A stretch of 64,000 bases of DNA from Paenalcaligenes sp050487225 (GTDB taxonomy: Bacteria; Pseudomonadota; Gammaproteobacteria; Burkholderiales; Burkholderiaceae_B), in assembly GCF_050487225.1 (NCBI RefSeq), contig NZ_JBKQGY010000003.1:62001-126000 (forward strand). Reading direction: 5' to 3'. The notes under the pieces were generated by a model, which had not been told where the DNA came from, made no database searches, and saw nothing but the letters and a program-made list of their open reading frames with translations. Positions within the stretch are counted from its first letter, which is position 1; each line of letters begins with the position of its first letter. This document shows positions 7,199 through 17,400 of this stretch, one piece after another. Both the position numbers and the translations under genes were made by a program.

Positions 7199-8758
7199 CT
7201 ACAATACTTTTACAGCCCACAGCACCAAACCCACGACCACGGCCAATAACGCACACAATACGGTCATTAACCTATTGTTCTGTTCTTGGGCCACACGTAG
7301 CTGGCGTAACTCCTGCAGGACCACCGGCGTCGTATCTGGCCGGCTCAGATTATCGAAGACCAGACGTGGCAACTGTGGCATGATCTGTGCCCACTGACCG
7401 GCTTCTTTTTTGAGTTGCTGCTTCAGGCCCTGTGGCCCTATACGTTGATACATCCATTTTTCTAGATACGGTTTAGCGGTATCCCAGAGATCCAGCTCAG
7501 GATCTAGATCACGCCCCATACCTTCGACGTTCAACAAGGTTTTTTGCAGCAACACCAATTGCGGCTGAATCTCCACATTAAAGCGCCGCGATGTTTGGAA
7601 CAGGCGTAACAACACCTGCCCTAACGATATTTGTGACAAGGGACGGTCAAAGTGCGGCTCACATACAGCCCGCACGGCCCCCTCCAATTCTTCTTCGCGT
7701 GTATCTGCCGGTACCCAACCTGACTCAATGTGCAGTTGTGCTACACGGCGATAATCACGACGGAAAAAAGCCAAGAAATTCTGTGCCAGATAGTTCTTAT
7801 CGAACTCTGACAATGACCCCACAATACCGAAATCAAGCGCAATGTAGCGCCCGAACGTATCTGGATCGTCAGAAATACGAATATTACCCGGGTGCATGTC
7901 AGCATGGAAAAAACCATCCGCAAACACCTGAGTAAAGAAAATTTCTACCCCTTTACGCGCCACCTGCTTTAGGTCTACCCCTGCATCACGCAAACGCTGT
8001 ATCTGATTCACGGGAATGCCGCGCATTCTATCCATGGTAAATACATTGTGTGCGCAGTAATCCCAATGCACCTCAGGCACCATCAGCAAATCTACACGCT
8101 CAGGAGTTTCCACAAAGTTGCGGCGCAGTTGGCTGCAGTTCGAGGCTTCACGAATGAGGTCTAGCTCATCGTGCAGGTATTTTTCGAACTCGGCCACCAC
8201 TTCACGTGGACGCAAACGTCGGCCATCCGGCCCCGTTTTTTCTACCAATCGTGCCATGGTGCGCATCAACGCCAAGTCTTTGTCGATGACCTCGCGCATC
8301 CCTGGACGCAGTACCTTGACAGCAACTTCACGGCCATTATGCAGTACAGCGAAGTGCACTTGTGCAATAGACGCAGACGCAACAGGGTCTACCTCAAAAT
8401 GCTTAAACAGTTTGTTGGTAGGCGCACCCAGTGCCTGCTCTACGATTTTGGCTGAAACTTGAGAATCAAACGGTGGCACGCGGTCTTGCAGCAAGGCAAG
8501 CTCTTCAGCCACATCCAAGGGAATCAAATCACGTCGTGTGGACAGCACCTGCCCAAATTTCACGAACACCGGCCCTAATGACTCTAGTGCCAAACGCAAA
8601 CGCTCACCACGCGGCAGCTTAGGCGCACGCCCAAACCGCACAATACGCAGCAAACGCACCGCCCACGGATGGCGAATACTGGACAGCACTAGCTCATCTA
8701 AACGGTACTTAAAAGCGATGTAAAGAATGTAGAAGAAACGACAAAAGCTCATCAGCAT
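7199..8758 (-). CDS. ubiB: Ubiquinone biosynthesis accessory ATPase/kinase-like protein UbiB
   Basis: UbiB belongs to the ABC1/ADCK/COQ8 family, an atypical kinase-like ATPase needed for aerobic ubiquinone synthesis at the inner membrane. The 519-residue protein has the family-specific KxGQ motif (FVKFGQVLSTRRDLIP, about residues 67-82), the Ala-rich loop in VASASIAQVHFAV, the catalytic region FADGFFHADMHPGNI, the metal-binding ALDFGIVG, and a hydrophobic C-terminal anchor (LMTVLCALLAVVVGLVLWAV). Length is normal. Its start overlaps the end of ubiJ by 7 bp, the usual ubiJ-ubiB coupling. Confidence 0.95.
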   Translation of the reverse strand: MLMSFCRFFYILYIAFKYRLDELVLSSIRHPWAVRLLRIVRFGRAPKLPRGERLRLALESLGPVFVKFGQVLSTRRDLIPLDVAEELALLQDRVPPFDSQVSAKIVEQALGAPTNKLFKHFEVDPVASASIAQVHFAVLHNGREVAVKVLRPGMREVIDKDLALMRTMARLVEKTGPDGRRLRPREVVAEFEKYLHDELDLIREASNCSQLRRNFVETPERVDLLMVPEVHWDYCAHNVFTMDRMRGIPVNQIQRLRDAGVDLKQVARKGVEIFFTQVFADGFFHADMHPGNIRISDDPDTFGRYIALDFGIVGSLSEFDKNYLAQNFLAFFRRDYRRVAQLHIESGWVPADTREEELEGAVRAVCEPHFDRPLSQISLGQVLLRLFQTSRRFNVEIQPQLVLLQKTLLNVEGMGRDLDPELDLWDTAKPYLEKWMYQRIGPQGLKQQLKKEAGQWAQIMPQLPRLVFDNLSRPDTTPVVLQELRQLRVAQEQNNRLMTVLCALLAVVVGLVLWAVKVL

Positions 8759-9378
8759 GACAACCTCTTTTTCTGCTCAAGACGTTGTACAGCTTGCTCG
8801 GTGCGCTCTAGGGCTTGCTCCACTTGTTGGAAGCGCGCTTTCCACATCTGATAACGACTGTGTGACACCAACAGGTCACTTTCTTCACCCAGATATTCAC
8901 CTAGGTTTTCTGCGGCATTTCGTACTGTTTTACGGCTGCCATCAAACAAGCTTTTAGCCCCTGACAGCAAACGCACAGCCGGTATATCCCCTACCACAGC
9001 GGCTAACTCACCTTCTAGATCAGGGCGTAGTGACTGCGCTAAGTCGGCCACGACATTGGCCAATGCGGCCTCACCTTCGATGCGCATCAACTGTGTGAGC
9101 GCAGAGGGATCGCCACCTTGTAGTACGGAGGGAATTTGCGAAAGCCGTTCTGCCGGTAACGTTAGTGTCACGTCTGGCAAGACAGAAGAGTCGCAATGCT
9201 GTAGTTGACCATTGGCGGTGATACTGCACTGAAACCGCAACAGCCCTGCTTCTACACGCACGCTATGCCCGGAAAACGCCGCCAACCGTGCCTGTGCCCA
9301 CTCATCGCGCACTAACAATCGGTTGATCAAGCGCACCCCCATACGAGCAGGATGCAAGAAATCCGGAACTACTGACAT
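8752..9378 (-). CDS. ubiJ: Ubiquinone biosynthesis accessory factor UbiJ (SCP2-domain)
   Basis: UbiJ carries an SCP2-type lipid-binding domain and helps assemble the ubiquinone-synthesis complex. The chosen ATG at 9378 (MSVVPDFLHPARMG) has a GAGG ribosome site 8 bp upstream and gives 208 residues; an in-frame start at 9402 would add eight. The beta-sheet SCP2 core covers about residues 30-110 (LRFQCSITANGQL; LMRIEGEAALANVV) and the C-terminus is a coiled coil with many Gln and Glu (QQVEQALERTEQAVQRLEQ). Its 3' end overlaps ubiB, so translation is probably coupled. Confidence 0.87.
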   Translation of the reverse strand: MSVVPDFLHPARMGVRLINRLLVRDEWAQARLAAFSGHSVRVEAGLLRFQCSITANGQLQHCDSSVLPDVTLTLPAERLSQIPSVLQGGDPSALTQLMRIEGEAALANVVADLAQSLRPDLEGELAAVVGDIPAVRLLSGAKSLFDGSRKTVRNAAENLGEYLGEESDLLVSHSRYQMWKARFQQVEQALERTEQAVQRLEQKKRLSC

Positions 9379-9470
9379 GAAATTTGCCTCTGACACGATC
9401 ACCCTGCAGGTAACATAGGAAATGCCCTAGTGTAACCTGTTGCCTTGTTTCTCACGCATACAACAAGGAT

Positions 9471-9512
9471 AAAAACAAACGCTACACCACGGTATAGGTA
9501 TAGCGTTTGTCG
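9471..9512 (-). terminator. Intrinsic terminator of the Tim44-like gene
   Basis: A perfect 10-bp inverted repeat (ACAAACGCTA at 9475-9484 and TAGCGTTTGT at 9501-9510, 16-base loop) lies just after the leftward Tim44-like gene. On the minus strand the stem is followed by a T run (bases 9471-9475). Confidence 0.85.
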
Positions 9513-9536
9513 CTAGGATGATCCAACGACCTACTA

Positions 9537-10520
9537 TCAGTCGTTAGCGGTCAGTTGCTGAATACCAGCCACCAGCCAGCCAGCGTTATCTTCTTTGTAC
9601 AGGTTCCATACTTCTTCAAAGCGGAACGCTTCTGTACCCTGACCTTCACGCAGCATACCGGAGTAACGGATGCTAGCTAGGTGACCACCAGCCACTTTTT
9701 CTATACCCAACAATTCAGCATTCAGCAGCACTACTTCTGTAGAGCTGTCGTCGCTTTCGCGTTGTTGAATTTGTGGTGTAGCTTCAATCAGCAAATCGTC
9801 GGTCAAGTATTCGCGCAGCGCGTTTACATCACCTTTGTCCCACAACGCTTGAATTTCTACAAAGCGCTGTTTGGAGTTTGCCAAGAAAGACGTGATGTCA
9901 AAGTCAGCAGGAATAAACCAGCTAGAATCCACTTCAGTTTGCTCTGGTGCTGCGTAAGCAGCCGCTGCGGGTGCAGCAGACACTGGAGCAGGCGCAGGCT
10001 GTTGCGCTGCTCGGGGGTACTGAGGCTGCATACCTGGGTTGTTAGACTGACGGTATTGATTATTCACGTTACCGGCACCTTGAGTGGCGGTGCGAGACCC
10101 TGCTCCACGCAAACGACGGATCAAGAACATCACACCAAAGACCACGATACCGATCAACACTGCGCTAGACAGGAATTCCAGCATTGCACCGCCCAGACCC
10201 AGGCTGGACAACAATGCGGCAATACCCAGACCCGCAGCAATACCGGCCAGAGGGCCTAAGAAACGGGACATACCAGACTTAGCTGCTGTGCCTGCTGCCG
10301 CTGCGCCAGCAGCAGGTGCTGCGCTGCGTTGAGCCGTGTTAGCTGCTGCAGGTGGAGTGACCGCTTGACGTTGCTGAGTCACGTTAGAGGACTGGCGACC
10401 AAAACTTTTGCCACCACCCATACGGCGGGCTTCTGCATCAAAGGAAACGGCCAGCATGCCGACGGCTGATACCGCGATCAGCATTGTTGCCAGCACACGG
10501 GAAATTCGTTGCGAAATCAT
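9537..10520 (-). CDS. Tim44-like domain membrane protein
   Basis: A 327-residue inner-membrane protein of unknown exact function. It starts with a hydrophobic leader (about residues 10-30), followed by a low-complexity Ala/Gln-rich linker, a glycine-rich hydrophobic stretch (GIAAGLGIAALLSSLGLGG), a second membrane segment (FLSSAVLIGIVVFGVMFLI, about 115-135), a Pro/Ala/Gln linker, and a C-terminal Tim44-like domain (FIPADFDITSFLANSKQRFVEI through VWNLYKEDNAGWLVAGIQQL). Tim44-like genes commonly lie near ubiE/ubiJ/ubiB in Burkholderiales, which fits here, though ubiE itself is not in this window. It has its own terminator. Confidence 0.85.
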   Translation of the reverse strand: MISQRISRVLATMLIAVSAVGMLAVSFDAEARRMGGGKSFGRQSSNVTQQRQAVTPPAAANTAQRSAAPAAGAAAAGTAAKSGMSRFLGPLAGIAAGLGIAALLSSLGLGGAMLEFLSSAVLIGIVVFGVMFLIRRLRGAGSRTATQGAGNVNNQYRQSNNPGMQPQYPRAAQQPAPAPVSAAPAAAAYAAPEQTEVDSSWFIPADFDITSFLANSKQRFVEIQALWDKGDVNALREYLTDDLLIEATPQIQQRESDDSSTEVVLLNAELLGIEKVAGGHLASIRYSGMLREGQGTEAFRFEEVWNLYKEDNAGWLVAGIQQLTAND

Positions 10521-10891
10521 CTATGACTCCTTGCTCACGACTACATCATGTGTCGTGTGTCTTATGAGGGCTTTGTCAGACACAGACTGACAAATAGCTT
10601 ACTAGAAGCTGAACATTAGCATAAAGCCGCCCTTTTGCACCACCATTAATTACAAAAAAATCACACCCTCCGGGCAGGCTTTAGCTTTGGAGCTGCTCAC
10701 CAGTATCGGGTTTTCCCCCTATTGGAGCCTGTCGCCCAACCTCTCAATACACCACAATCGCCTTTAAACACTGGCGTTGCGGGGCCTATAAATATTTCTT
10801 ATCACTCAACACCAAAATAAACTGATTGAGCATAAAGCCGAGTCTGCACACAATAGCCTGAACCTATACCTACTATATTGGGGACTTTTGT
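10521..10891. other. 371-bp divergent intergenic region with inverted repeat
   Basis: No gene is seen between the divergent Tim44-like and TRAP-locus genes. An 8-bp perfect inverted repeat (TTTGTCAG at 10572-10579, CTGACAAA at 10587-10594, 7-base loop) lies about 50-75 bp before the Tim44-like start and could be an operator or 5'-UTR hairpin. A TATAAA at 10787-10792 is a weak -10 candidate for the rightward operon, and GGGGA at 10880-10884 is the ribosome site of the next gene. Confidence 0.4.
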
Positions 10892-11548
10892 ATGACATCT
10901 GCCCAGCGCACACCAGGTGAACTGTTCATCTGGACGAACGTTGACCCTACTTACGAGGACGACTTTAACCAATGGTATGACCGCGAACACATGGAAGAAC
11001 GCGCTGCCATCCCAGGTTTCTGTTGGGCCAGACGCTACAAGAACCCACAAAACGAACGCCGCTACCTCGCGCTATACCGTACTGACGATATTTCGGTATT
11101 TCATAGCCCTACGTACCAACAAGCGTTCCAGCACCAAACCGCCTGGTCGCTGAGTAACTTTAGCCGCATGCAAAACAGCCAACGTCGCGTTATGAAAGTA
11201 CAGCCATTGGCTGGCTTTGGTACAGGTGCTGCTATTGCGTTGATTACCTTAGGTGATCAGGCTACCGCCGAACAAGTGAGTCGTATTGCCGAGCAAATCC
11301 AAAAACAAATGGATGGTGTGCTGGCATTACGTCTACTTACGCCTGATACGGAACTGTCTACACCGTTACCATCGGAAGACACATCCAACCGTATACTGGA
11401 ACCCGTGTTGATTATCGACACAACCACCGAACCGGTAGCTGCTGCCGCGTCTCGTTGGATTATTGAGGAGTTCAAGTTGGATGGCACCTGTGCCACCACC
11501 TTCTCCTTGCTGTGGGATTTGCGTTCCAGAGATCTACAACCTCGCTAA
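10892..11548 (+). CDS. Dimeric alpha/beta-barrel (DUF4286-like) protein of the TRAP/oxoprolinase locus
   Basis: A 218-residue soluble protein without signal peptide. Its first half has the pattern typical of ferredoxin-like dimeric-barrel proteins: LFIWTNVDPTYEDDFNQWYD, REHMEERAAIPGF, ARRYKNPQNERRYLALYR. The second half repeats a weaker strand-helix-strand layout (AAIALITLGD near residue 110). It has a strong GGGGA ribosome site. It is first in the rightward cluster with the TRAP transporter and the oxoprolinase, so it probably acts on or senses the same substrate (inference). I cannot assign a reaction. Confidence 0.65.
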   Translation: MTSAQRTPGELFIWTNVDPTYEDDFNQWYDREHMEERAAIPGFCWARRYKNPQNERRYLALYRTDDISVFHSPTYQQAFQHQTAWSLSNFSRMQNSQRRVMKVQPLAGFGTGAAIALITLGDQATAEQVSRIAEQIQKQMDGVLALRLLTPDTELSTPLPSEDTSNRILEPVLIIDTTTEPVAAAASRWIIEEFKLDGTCATTFSLLWDLRSRDLQPR

Positions 11549-11600
11549 CGTCATATCCTATCCCGTAGCACTTTTTTCACTCGTTGGAGGAGTTACTAAA

Positions 11601-12569
11601 ATGATAAAAAAACTGTTAACCGTGTCTTGTATGTTGGCCTTGGCTGGTACAGCCCAAGCTGCTACCACCTGGACCATGAGCGCCGAACAGCCTGATAACA
11701 ACTACCTAACTATTAACGTACGTGAGTTTGCAAAAGACGTTGAAGAAGCCACTAACGGCTCCTTGAAAATCAATGTGCAGTCCAACAGTATTTTGTTGAA
11801 ACGTCCTGAGGTAAAACGTGGCGTACAACAAGGCGTGATCCAAATTGGTGAAGCGCTAATGTCCATTAACGGTAACGAAGACGCGATGTATGAAGTAGAT
11901 AGCGTACCGTTTCTGGCTACCTCCTTTGATGATGCCCAAAAACTATGGAATCTGGCCAGACCAGCCATTACCGAGCGTTTGGACAAACAAGGCTTGATGC
12001 TACTGTACGCAGCTCCTTGGCCATCACAAGGCTTCTACACTAAAAAAGAAATTAGCTCTTTGGATGACCTGAACGGTTCACGCTTCCGCTCTTACAGCGC
12101 AGCCACTAGCCGTTTGGCCACACTGATGGGTGCAACACCCACAACCGTGAACTCCCAAGAAGTGCCACAAGCGTTTTCTACCGGTGTGATTGACTCCATG
12201 ATCACCTCACCCTCCACTGGTGTAGATACTCAAGCGTGGGATTACGTGTCGCACTACTACGATGTACAAGCCTTCATCCCACTGAACTTCGTTATCGTGA
12301 ACAAGCGCGCCTTCTCTCGCCTAAGCGAAGCCGAGCAAACGGCCTTGTTGGCAGCATCTGAGCGTGCTGAAACACGTGGCTGGCAGATGGGTCGTGAGCG
12401 CACTGAAGAACTGACCAAAACACTGAGCGACCACGGCATGACTGTATTGCCTCCACCAGATGCTGTACGTGCTGATATGCAAAAAATCGGCACAACCATG
12501 GCGGACGAATGGTTGGCTAAAGCCGGTCCTGACGGGCAAAAGATCCTTGATGCCTACCGCGGTAACTAA
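11601..12569 (+). CDS. TRAP transporter substrate-binding protein (DctP family)
   Basis: The periplasmic receptor of a TRAP transporter. The ATG at 11601 has a GGAGGAG ribosome site at 11586-11592 and starts a signal peptide (MIKKLLTVSCMLALAGTAQA-ATT); the protein is 322 residues. DctP features include the hydrophobic IQIGEALMSINGNEDAMYEVDSVPFLATS region and GSRFRSYSAATSRLATLMGATP, which holds the conserved Arg-containing carboxylate site, followed by VPQAFSTGVIDSMITSPST. The next two genes are the membrane subunits. The linked 5-oxoprolinase-type gene suggests pyroglutamate or a similar cyclic carboxylate as ligand (inference). Confidence 0.92.
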   Translation: MIKKLLTVSCMLALAGTAQAATTWTMSAEQPDNNYLTINVREFAKDVEEATNGSLKINVQSNSILLKRPEVKRGVQQGVIQIGEALMSINGNEDAMYEVDSVPFLATSFDDAQKLWNLARPAITERLDKQGLMLLYAAPWPSQGFYTKKEISSLDDLNGSRFRSYSAATSRLATLMGATPTTVNSQEVPQAFSTGVIDSMITSPSTGVDTQAWDYVSHYYDVQAFIPLNFVIVNKRAFSRLSEAEQTALLAASERAETRGWQMGRERTEELTKTLSDHGMTVLPPPDAVRADMQKIGTTMADEWLAKAGPDGQKILDAYRGN

Positions 12570-12584
12570 ACAGGCTGATTGTTT

Positions 12585-13067
12585 ATGAAATGGCTAGAAC
12601 ACTTGGCCAAAGCATGCGGCGCGGTCGCCGCTTGCTTTCTCTGCCTCATTGGAATTTTGGTCACGGCCCAAATCGTTAGTCGCATGATGGGAAAAATGAT
12701 CCCCAGCTCAGACGAGTTCGCGGCGTGGGCCATGGCTTCCTCGATTTTCTTGGCACTGCCTTACACCATGCTGCGCGGTGAACACATTCGCGTAACCCTG
12801 ATCCTGCAATTTTTACCTAAAGGTCTGCACAAGTCTTACGAACTATTGGCAACACTGCTGGCATTGGGTTTCAGCATCTGGATGTCGTACTACGTAATCG
12901 AGTTCGTGTACGAATCCTACCAATTTAACGATGTGTCATCAGGCATCGTGACCGTACCGATGTGGATTCCACAATTTGGTATGCCCATAGGCCTCTGTAT
13001 TTTCACACTCATGCTGCTCCGTCGACTTATTTGCTGTCTGCGTAACCAGCCACTGGAGGATAACTGA
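12585..13067 (+). CDS. TRAP transporter small membrane subunit (DctQ family)
   Basis: The four-helix small integral subunit that links the periplasmic receptor to the large channel subunit. The ATG at 12585 gives 160 residues with hydrophobic segments at about 12-34, 48-64, 88-110 and 128-146. The characteristic SSDEFAAWAMASSIFLALPYTMLRGEHIRVTLI stretch (a DctQ hallmark with GEHIRV) is present. It lies 15 bp after dctP and 2 bp before dctM. Confidence 0.9.
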   Translation: MKWLEHLAKACGAVAACFLCLIGILVTAQIVSRMMGKMIPSSDEFAAWAMASSIFLALPYTMLRGEHIRVTLILQFLPKGLHKSYELLATLLALGFSIWMSYYVIEFVYESYQFNDVSSGIVTVPMWIPQFGMPIGLCIFTLMLLRRLICCLRNQPLEDN

Positions 13068-13069
13068 TC

Positions 13070-14365
13070 ATGGGTGATTTAACTCAAGCCATAATCCTCA
13101 TTGTTTCCCTGCTCTTGTTATTGAGCATGGGTGTATGGGTTGCCATCGTTTTGGTCGCCTGCGGCATGATCAGCTTGATGCTGTTTGCTGATAGCCCTGC
13201 CGGTATTATTTTTGCCACTAAAGCCTGGGACTCTGCTGCCAGTTGGTCGTTAACGGCCTTACCGCTGTTCATCTGGATGGGCGAGATTCTGTATCGCACC
13301 CGCCTTGCGGAAGACATGTTCAAAGGCTTAGGCCCATGGCTGCAACGCTTGCCCGGTCGCTTAGTACACGTGAACACAGTGGGTTGCGGTATTTTTGCTG
13401 CGGTGAGTGGTTCTTCTGCTGCCACAGCCGCCACCATCGGCCGTATTTCCCTGCCTGAACTGAAGTCCCGTGGCTACGATGAAGGCATTAGCATTGGTTC
13501 GTTAGCCGGTGCCGGTACCTTAGGTCTGCTGATTCCACCTTCTATCGTGATGATTGTGTACGCCGTAGCGGCACAGGTTTCTATCATTAAGCTATTTATT
13601 GCCGGTATTTTGCCCGGCATCATGATGATATTCCTGTTCTCTGGTTACATCGCACTGTGGTCACTGCGTAACCCTGGCGGCATCCCCAAAGAGATAGAAG
13701 AAATCACCCTGCGTGAAAAGCTGTATCGCTTGCGTTTGTTGCTACCTGTAGTACTGCTGATCGCGGGTGTGATCGGCTCCATTTATGCAGGTATAGCCAC
13801 AGCTACCGAAGCGGCTGTCATTGGTGTAATTGGCTCTCTGATTATCGCTGGCGTAGGCCGCTCGCTGAACTGGAAATCATTTTCTGCCAGCTTAATGGGT
13901 GCCGTACGTACCTCGTGCATGATTTCGTTCATCTTGATTGGGGCCAGCTTTTTAACCAGTGCCATGAGCTTCACCGGCATGCCTAGCAACCTAGCATCAT
14001 GGATTGCCTCGCTGAACCTTAGCCCTTACGCCTTGATCGCCGCGCTAACCGTGTTCTTCATCTTGCTAGGCGCTTTCTTGGATGGTATTTCGCTGATCGT
14101 ACTGACCACATCAGTATTGATGCCTACCATTTTGGCAGCAGGTATTGATCCTATCTGGTTTGGTATTTACCTAATCCTGACCGTAGAAATGGCACAAATT
14201 ACGCCACCTATTGGTTTTAACCTTTTCGTTATTCAAAACATCACCGGTAAAAACTTGTTTGAGCTGGTGAAGATGGCACTGCCATTTTTCTGGATACTGG
14301 TCTTGGCCACCGCACTGGTCACTATTTTCCCGGAAATTGTCATGTGGATGCCTAACGCGATGTAA
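13070..14365 (+). CDS. TRAP transporter large membrane subunit (DctM family)
   Basis: The ion-coupled channel subunit of the TRAP system. The 431-residue protein is almost entirely hydrophobic with about 12 membrane segments. Family motifs include ALPLFIWMGEILYRTRLAEDM, GCGIFAAVSGSSAATAATIG, AGTLGLLIPPSIVMIVYA and the C-terminal VEMAQITPPIGFNLFVIQ, the signature DctM loop. It directly follows the small subunit. Confidence 0.93.
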   Translation: MGDLTQAIILIVSLLLLLSMGVWVAIVLVACGMISLMLFADSPAGIIFATKAWDSAASWSLTALPLFIWMGEILYRTRLAEDMFKGLGPWLQRLPGRLVHVNTVGCGIFAAVSGSSAATAATIGRISLPELKSRGYDEGISIGSLAGAGTLGLLIPPSIVMIVYAVAAQVSIIKLFIAGILPGIMMIFLFSGYIALWSLRNPGGIPKEIEEITLREKLYRLRLLLPVVLLIAGVIGSIYAGIATATEAAVIGVIGSLIIAGVGRSLNWKSFSASLMGAVRTSCMISFILIGASFLTSAMSFTGMPSNLASWIASLNLSPYALIAALTVFFILLGAFLDGISLIVLTTSVLMPTILAAGIDPIWFGIYLILTVEMAQITPPIGFNLFVIQNITGKNLFELVKMALPFFWILVLATALVTIFPEIVMWMPNAM

Positions 14366-14369
14366 CACC

Positions 14370-14438
14370 GCTGCCTGCAGCGCACTGCAGGCAGCCACCT
14401 TAACTGACTGATAATGCTTAGGCCCCTGTTGGCAGGGG
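14370..14438 (+). promoter_or_regulatory. Two hairpins in the dctM-oxoprolinase gap
   Basis: A perfect 11-bp inverted repeat with a 4-base loop (14370-14380 and 14385-14395, GCTGCCTGCAG arms) is followed by a second hairpin (CCCCTG 14423-14428, CAGGGG 14433-14438). Neither is followed by a T run, so full termination is unlikely; they may stabilise the upstream mRNA end or set the level of the downstream enzyme. Confidence 0.55.
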
Positions 14439-14492
14439 TCCGGGCTCCCTTACGCTGAATTATTCCTACGACGCTACAACGAAGGACTTGGT

Positions 14493-17400
14493 ATGACACA
14501 AGATACAACGCTCCCAACTTCTAAATGGCAATTTTGGGTAGACCGTGGAGGCACCTTTACGGACATCGTGGCTCGCCACCCAGACGGTCATTTGCTTACG
14601 CACAAATTGCTTTCTGACAACCCAGCCCAATACCCAGATGCCGCATTGGCTGGTATTCGTCACCTGTTGGGCTTGGCTGTGGATGCCCCTATCCCTAGCG
14701 AGCTGATCGAAGCCGTGAAGATGGGTACAACGGTCGCTACCAATGCCCTGTTAGAGCGTAAGGGCGAACCTACTGTACTGTTTACGACGCGCGGTTTTAA
14801 AGATGCGCTGCGTATTGGTTACCAAGCCCGTCCACGTATTTTTGATCGTCAAATCCACTTGCCTGAACTGCTGTACCAACACGTAGTAGAAGTGGACGAG
14901 CGTATTCACGCGGACGGTACGGTTGAAAAAGCACTAGATAAAGACGTTGTACGTGCACAGCTGCAAGAAGCCTACGATGCCGGTTACCGCGCACTGGCTA
15001 TTGTGCTGATGCACGGCTACCGCTACACCCAACACGAGCAAATTATTGCTGAGTTGGCGCGTGAAATGGGCTTTGGTCAGGTTTCAGTTTCTCACGAAGT
15101 TAGCCCCTTGATGAAGCTGGTAGGTAGGGGCGACACCACCGTAGTGGATGCGTACCTCTCCCCCATCTTGCGTCGTTACGTGAACCGTGTTGCTAGCGAA
15201 TTAGATGGCGTACGCCTGATGTTCATGCAGTCCAACGGTGGTTTAACCTCGGCACACTCCTTCCAAGGTAAAGACTCTGTATTGTCTGGCCCTGCAGGCG
15301 GTATCGTCGGCATGGCACGCACAGCAGCAGCAACGGGTGCATCGCAACTGATCGGCTTTGATATGGGCGGTACGTCTACTGACGTGTCTCACTACGATGG
15401 CGAGTTCGAGCGCACCTTTGAAACCATTGTGGCTGGTGTGCGTTTGCGTGCGCCGATGATGAACATCCACACCGTAGCTGCGGGTGGTGGTTCTATTGTG
15501 CACTTTGACGGTGCTCGTATGCGTGTGGGCCCAGACTCTGCTGGAGCCTTCCCTGGCCCTGCTGCTTACCGTAACGGCGGCCCGCTGACCGTGACCGACT
15601 GCAACGTTATGTTGGGCAAAATCCAACCTGAATTCTTCCCAAGCATTTTCGGCCCTAAAGCCAACCAGCCGCTGGACCGCGATATCGTGCGCCAGAAGTT
15701 CACCGAGTTGGCGGCTGAAATCAAAGCCAGCACAGGTCGTGATCACACACCAGAACAAGTGGCTGAAGGCTTCTTGAACATTGCTGTGGCCAACATGGCT
15801 AACGCTGTGAAGAAAATTTCCATTGAGCGTGGTTACGATGTCAGCCGCTATACGCTGGTATCTTTTGGTGGTGCGGGTGGTCAGCATGCGTGCTTGGTGG
15901 CCGACTCCTTGGGTATTAGCCGCGTCTTGATTCACCCCTTTGCTGGTGTGTTGTCAGCCTACGGTATGGGCTTGGCGGATATTACTGCCATGCGTGAGAT
16001 CAGCGTAGAGGCCGAACTGAACGACGCTAATATTCCACTGTACGAAGAGCAGCTCGCACTATTGGCTGAACAAGCCAGCGCCGAAGTTTTGGCACAAGGT
16101 GTACCCGCCCAACGCATCAACATACTGCAACGTGCCCACCTGCGCTACGAAGGCACAGACTCTGCCTTGCTGGTGAACTATGGCGACTTGGCAGCGATGC
16201 AAGCTGAGTTTGAGGCCAGCTACCTGCAGCGCTACAGCTTCTTGATGCCAGATAAAAAACTTATCGTTGAAGCCGTATCCGTAGAAGCTATTGGTGCCAG
16301 CTCCGAGCAAAGCCCTGTAGTGGCCGCCCCAGCTACCACCAACACTCACACGGCGAATGCCGCTAGCACTGCCGCCCTGTTCTCACACGATCAGCAGCAC
16401 CAGTGCCCGATTTACCAGCGCGCCGACCTGCAACCCGGTTCTCACCTACTAGGCCCAGCAATCATTTGTGATGCCAGCGGTACCACGATTGTGGAACCCG
16501 ATTGGCAGCTGGAAATCTTAGGTGGTGGCGAAATTCTGATGACTCGCGCTGTAGCGCAACGCCGTGAGAATGCTATTGGTACCGATGTAGACCCAGTAAT
16601 GCTGGAGATCTTCAATAACCTGTTCATGTCTATTGCTGAACAGATGGGGGCAACCCTAGCGAACACAGCGTTCTCGGTCAACATCAAAGAGCGTCTGGAC
16701 TTCTCGTGCGCGCTGTTCGATGAAGACGGCAACCTGATTGCTAACGCACCGCACATGCCTGTGCACTTAGGCTCCATGGGCGAAAGTATCAAAACCGTGA
16801 TTCGTCGTAACAGTGGCAAAATGCGCCCTGGCGACAGTTACGTACTGAACGACCCGTATAACGGCGGTACTCACCTACCCGACATCACCGTGGTCACCCC
16901 TGTATTTGATACCGCAGGCAAAGACATTCTGTTCTTCGTGGCCTCACGTGGTCACCATGCGGACGTGGGTGGTATCACCCCAGGCTCCATGCCACCAAAT
17001 AGCCGTACCGTGATTGATGAAGGCGTGCTGATCGACAACTTCAAACTGGTAGAAAACGGTTTGATGCGTGAAGCAGCCCTACGTGAATTGCTGGGCAGTG
17101 GTCCACACCCTGCCCGTAACGTAGAACAGAACATTGCTGACTTGCGTGCTCAAATCGCCGCCAATGAAAAAGGCGTGCAAGAACTGCGCCGCATGGTGAG
17201 TACCTTTGGTCTGGACGTTGTCCAAGCCTACATGCAGCACGTACAAGATAATGCCGAAGAGGCCGTTCGTCGTGTGATCGGGGTACTGAAAAACGGTCAG
17301 TTCCGCTACGAAATGGACAGCGGTGCCGTCATTAACGTGAACGTAGAAGTTGATGCTGCTACTCGCAGTGCAGTGATTGATTTCACCGGTACGTCTGAAC

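Noticed and set aside
9681..10259. 192-residue open frame (+) antisense to the Tim44-like gene
   Set aside because: A shadow of the Ala/Gln-rich linker; no start signal and no protein-like features.
15243..15935. 230-residue open frame antisense to the oxoprolinase gene
   Set aside because: Long antisense frames are common opposite genes with biased codon use; the sense protein is clearly real and the antisense product is His/Arg/Thr-rich without domains.
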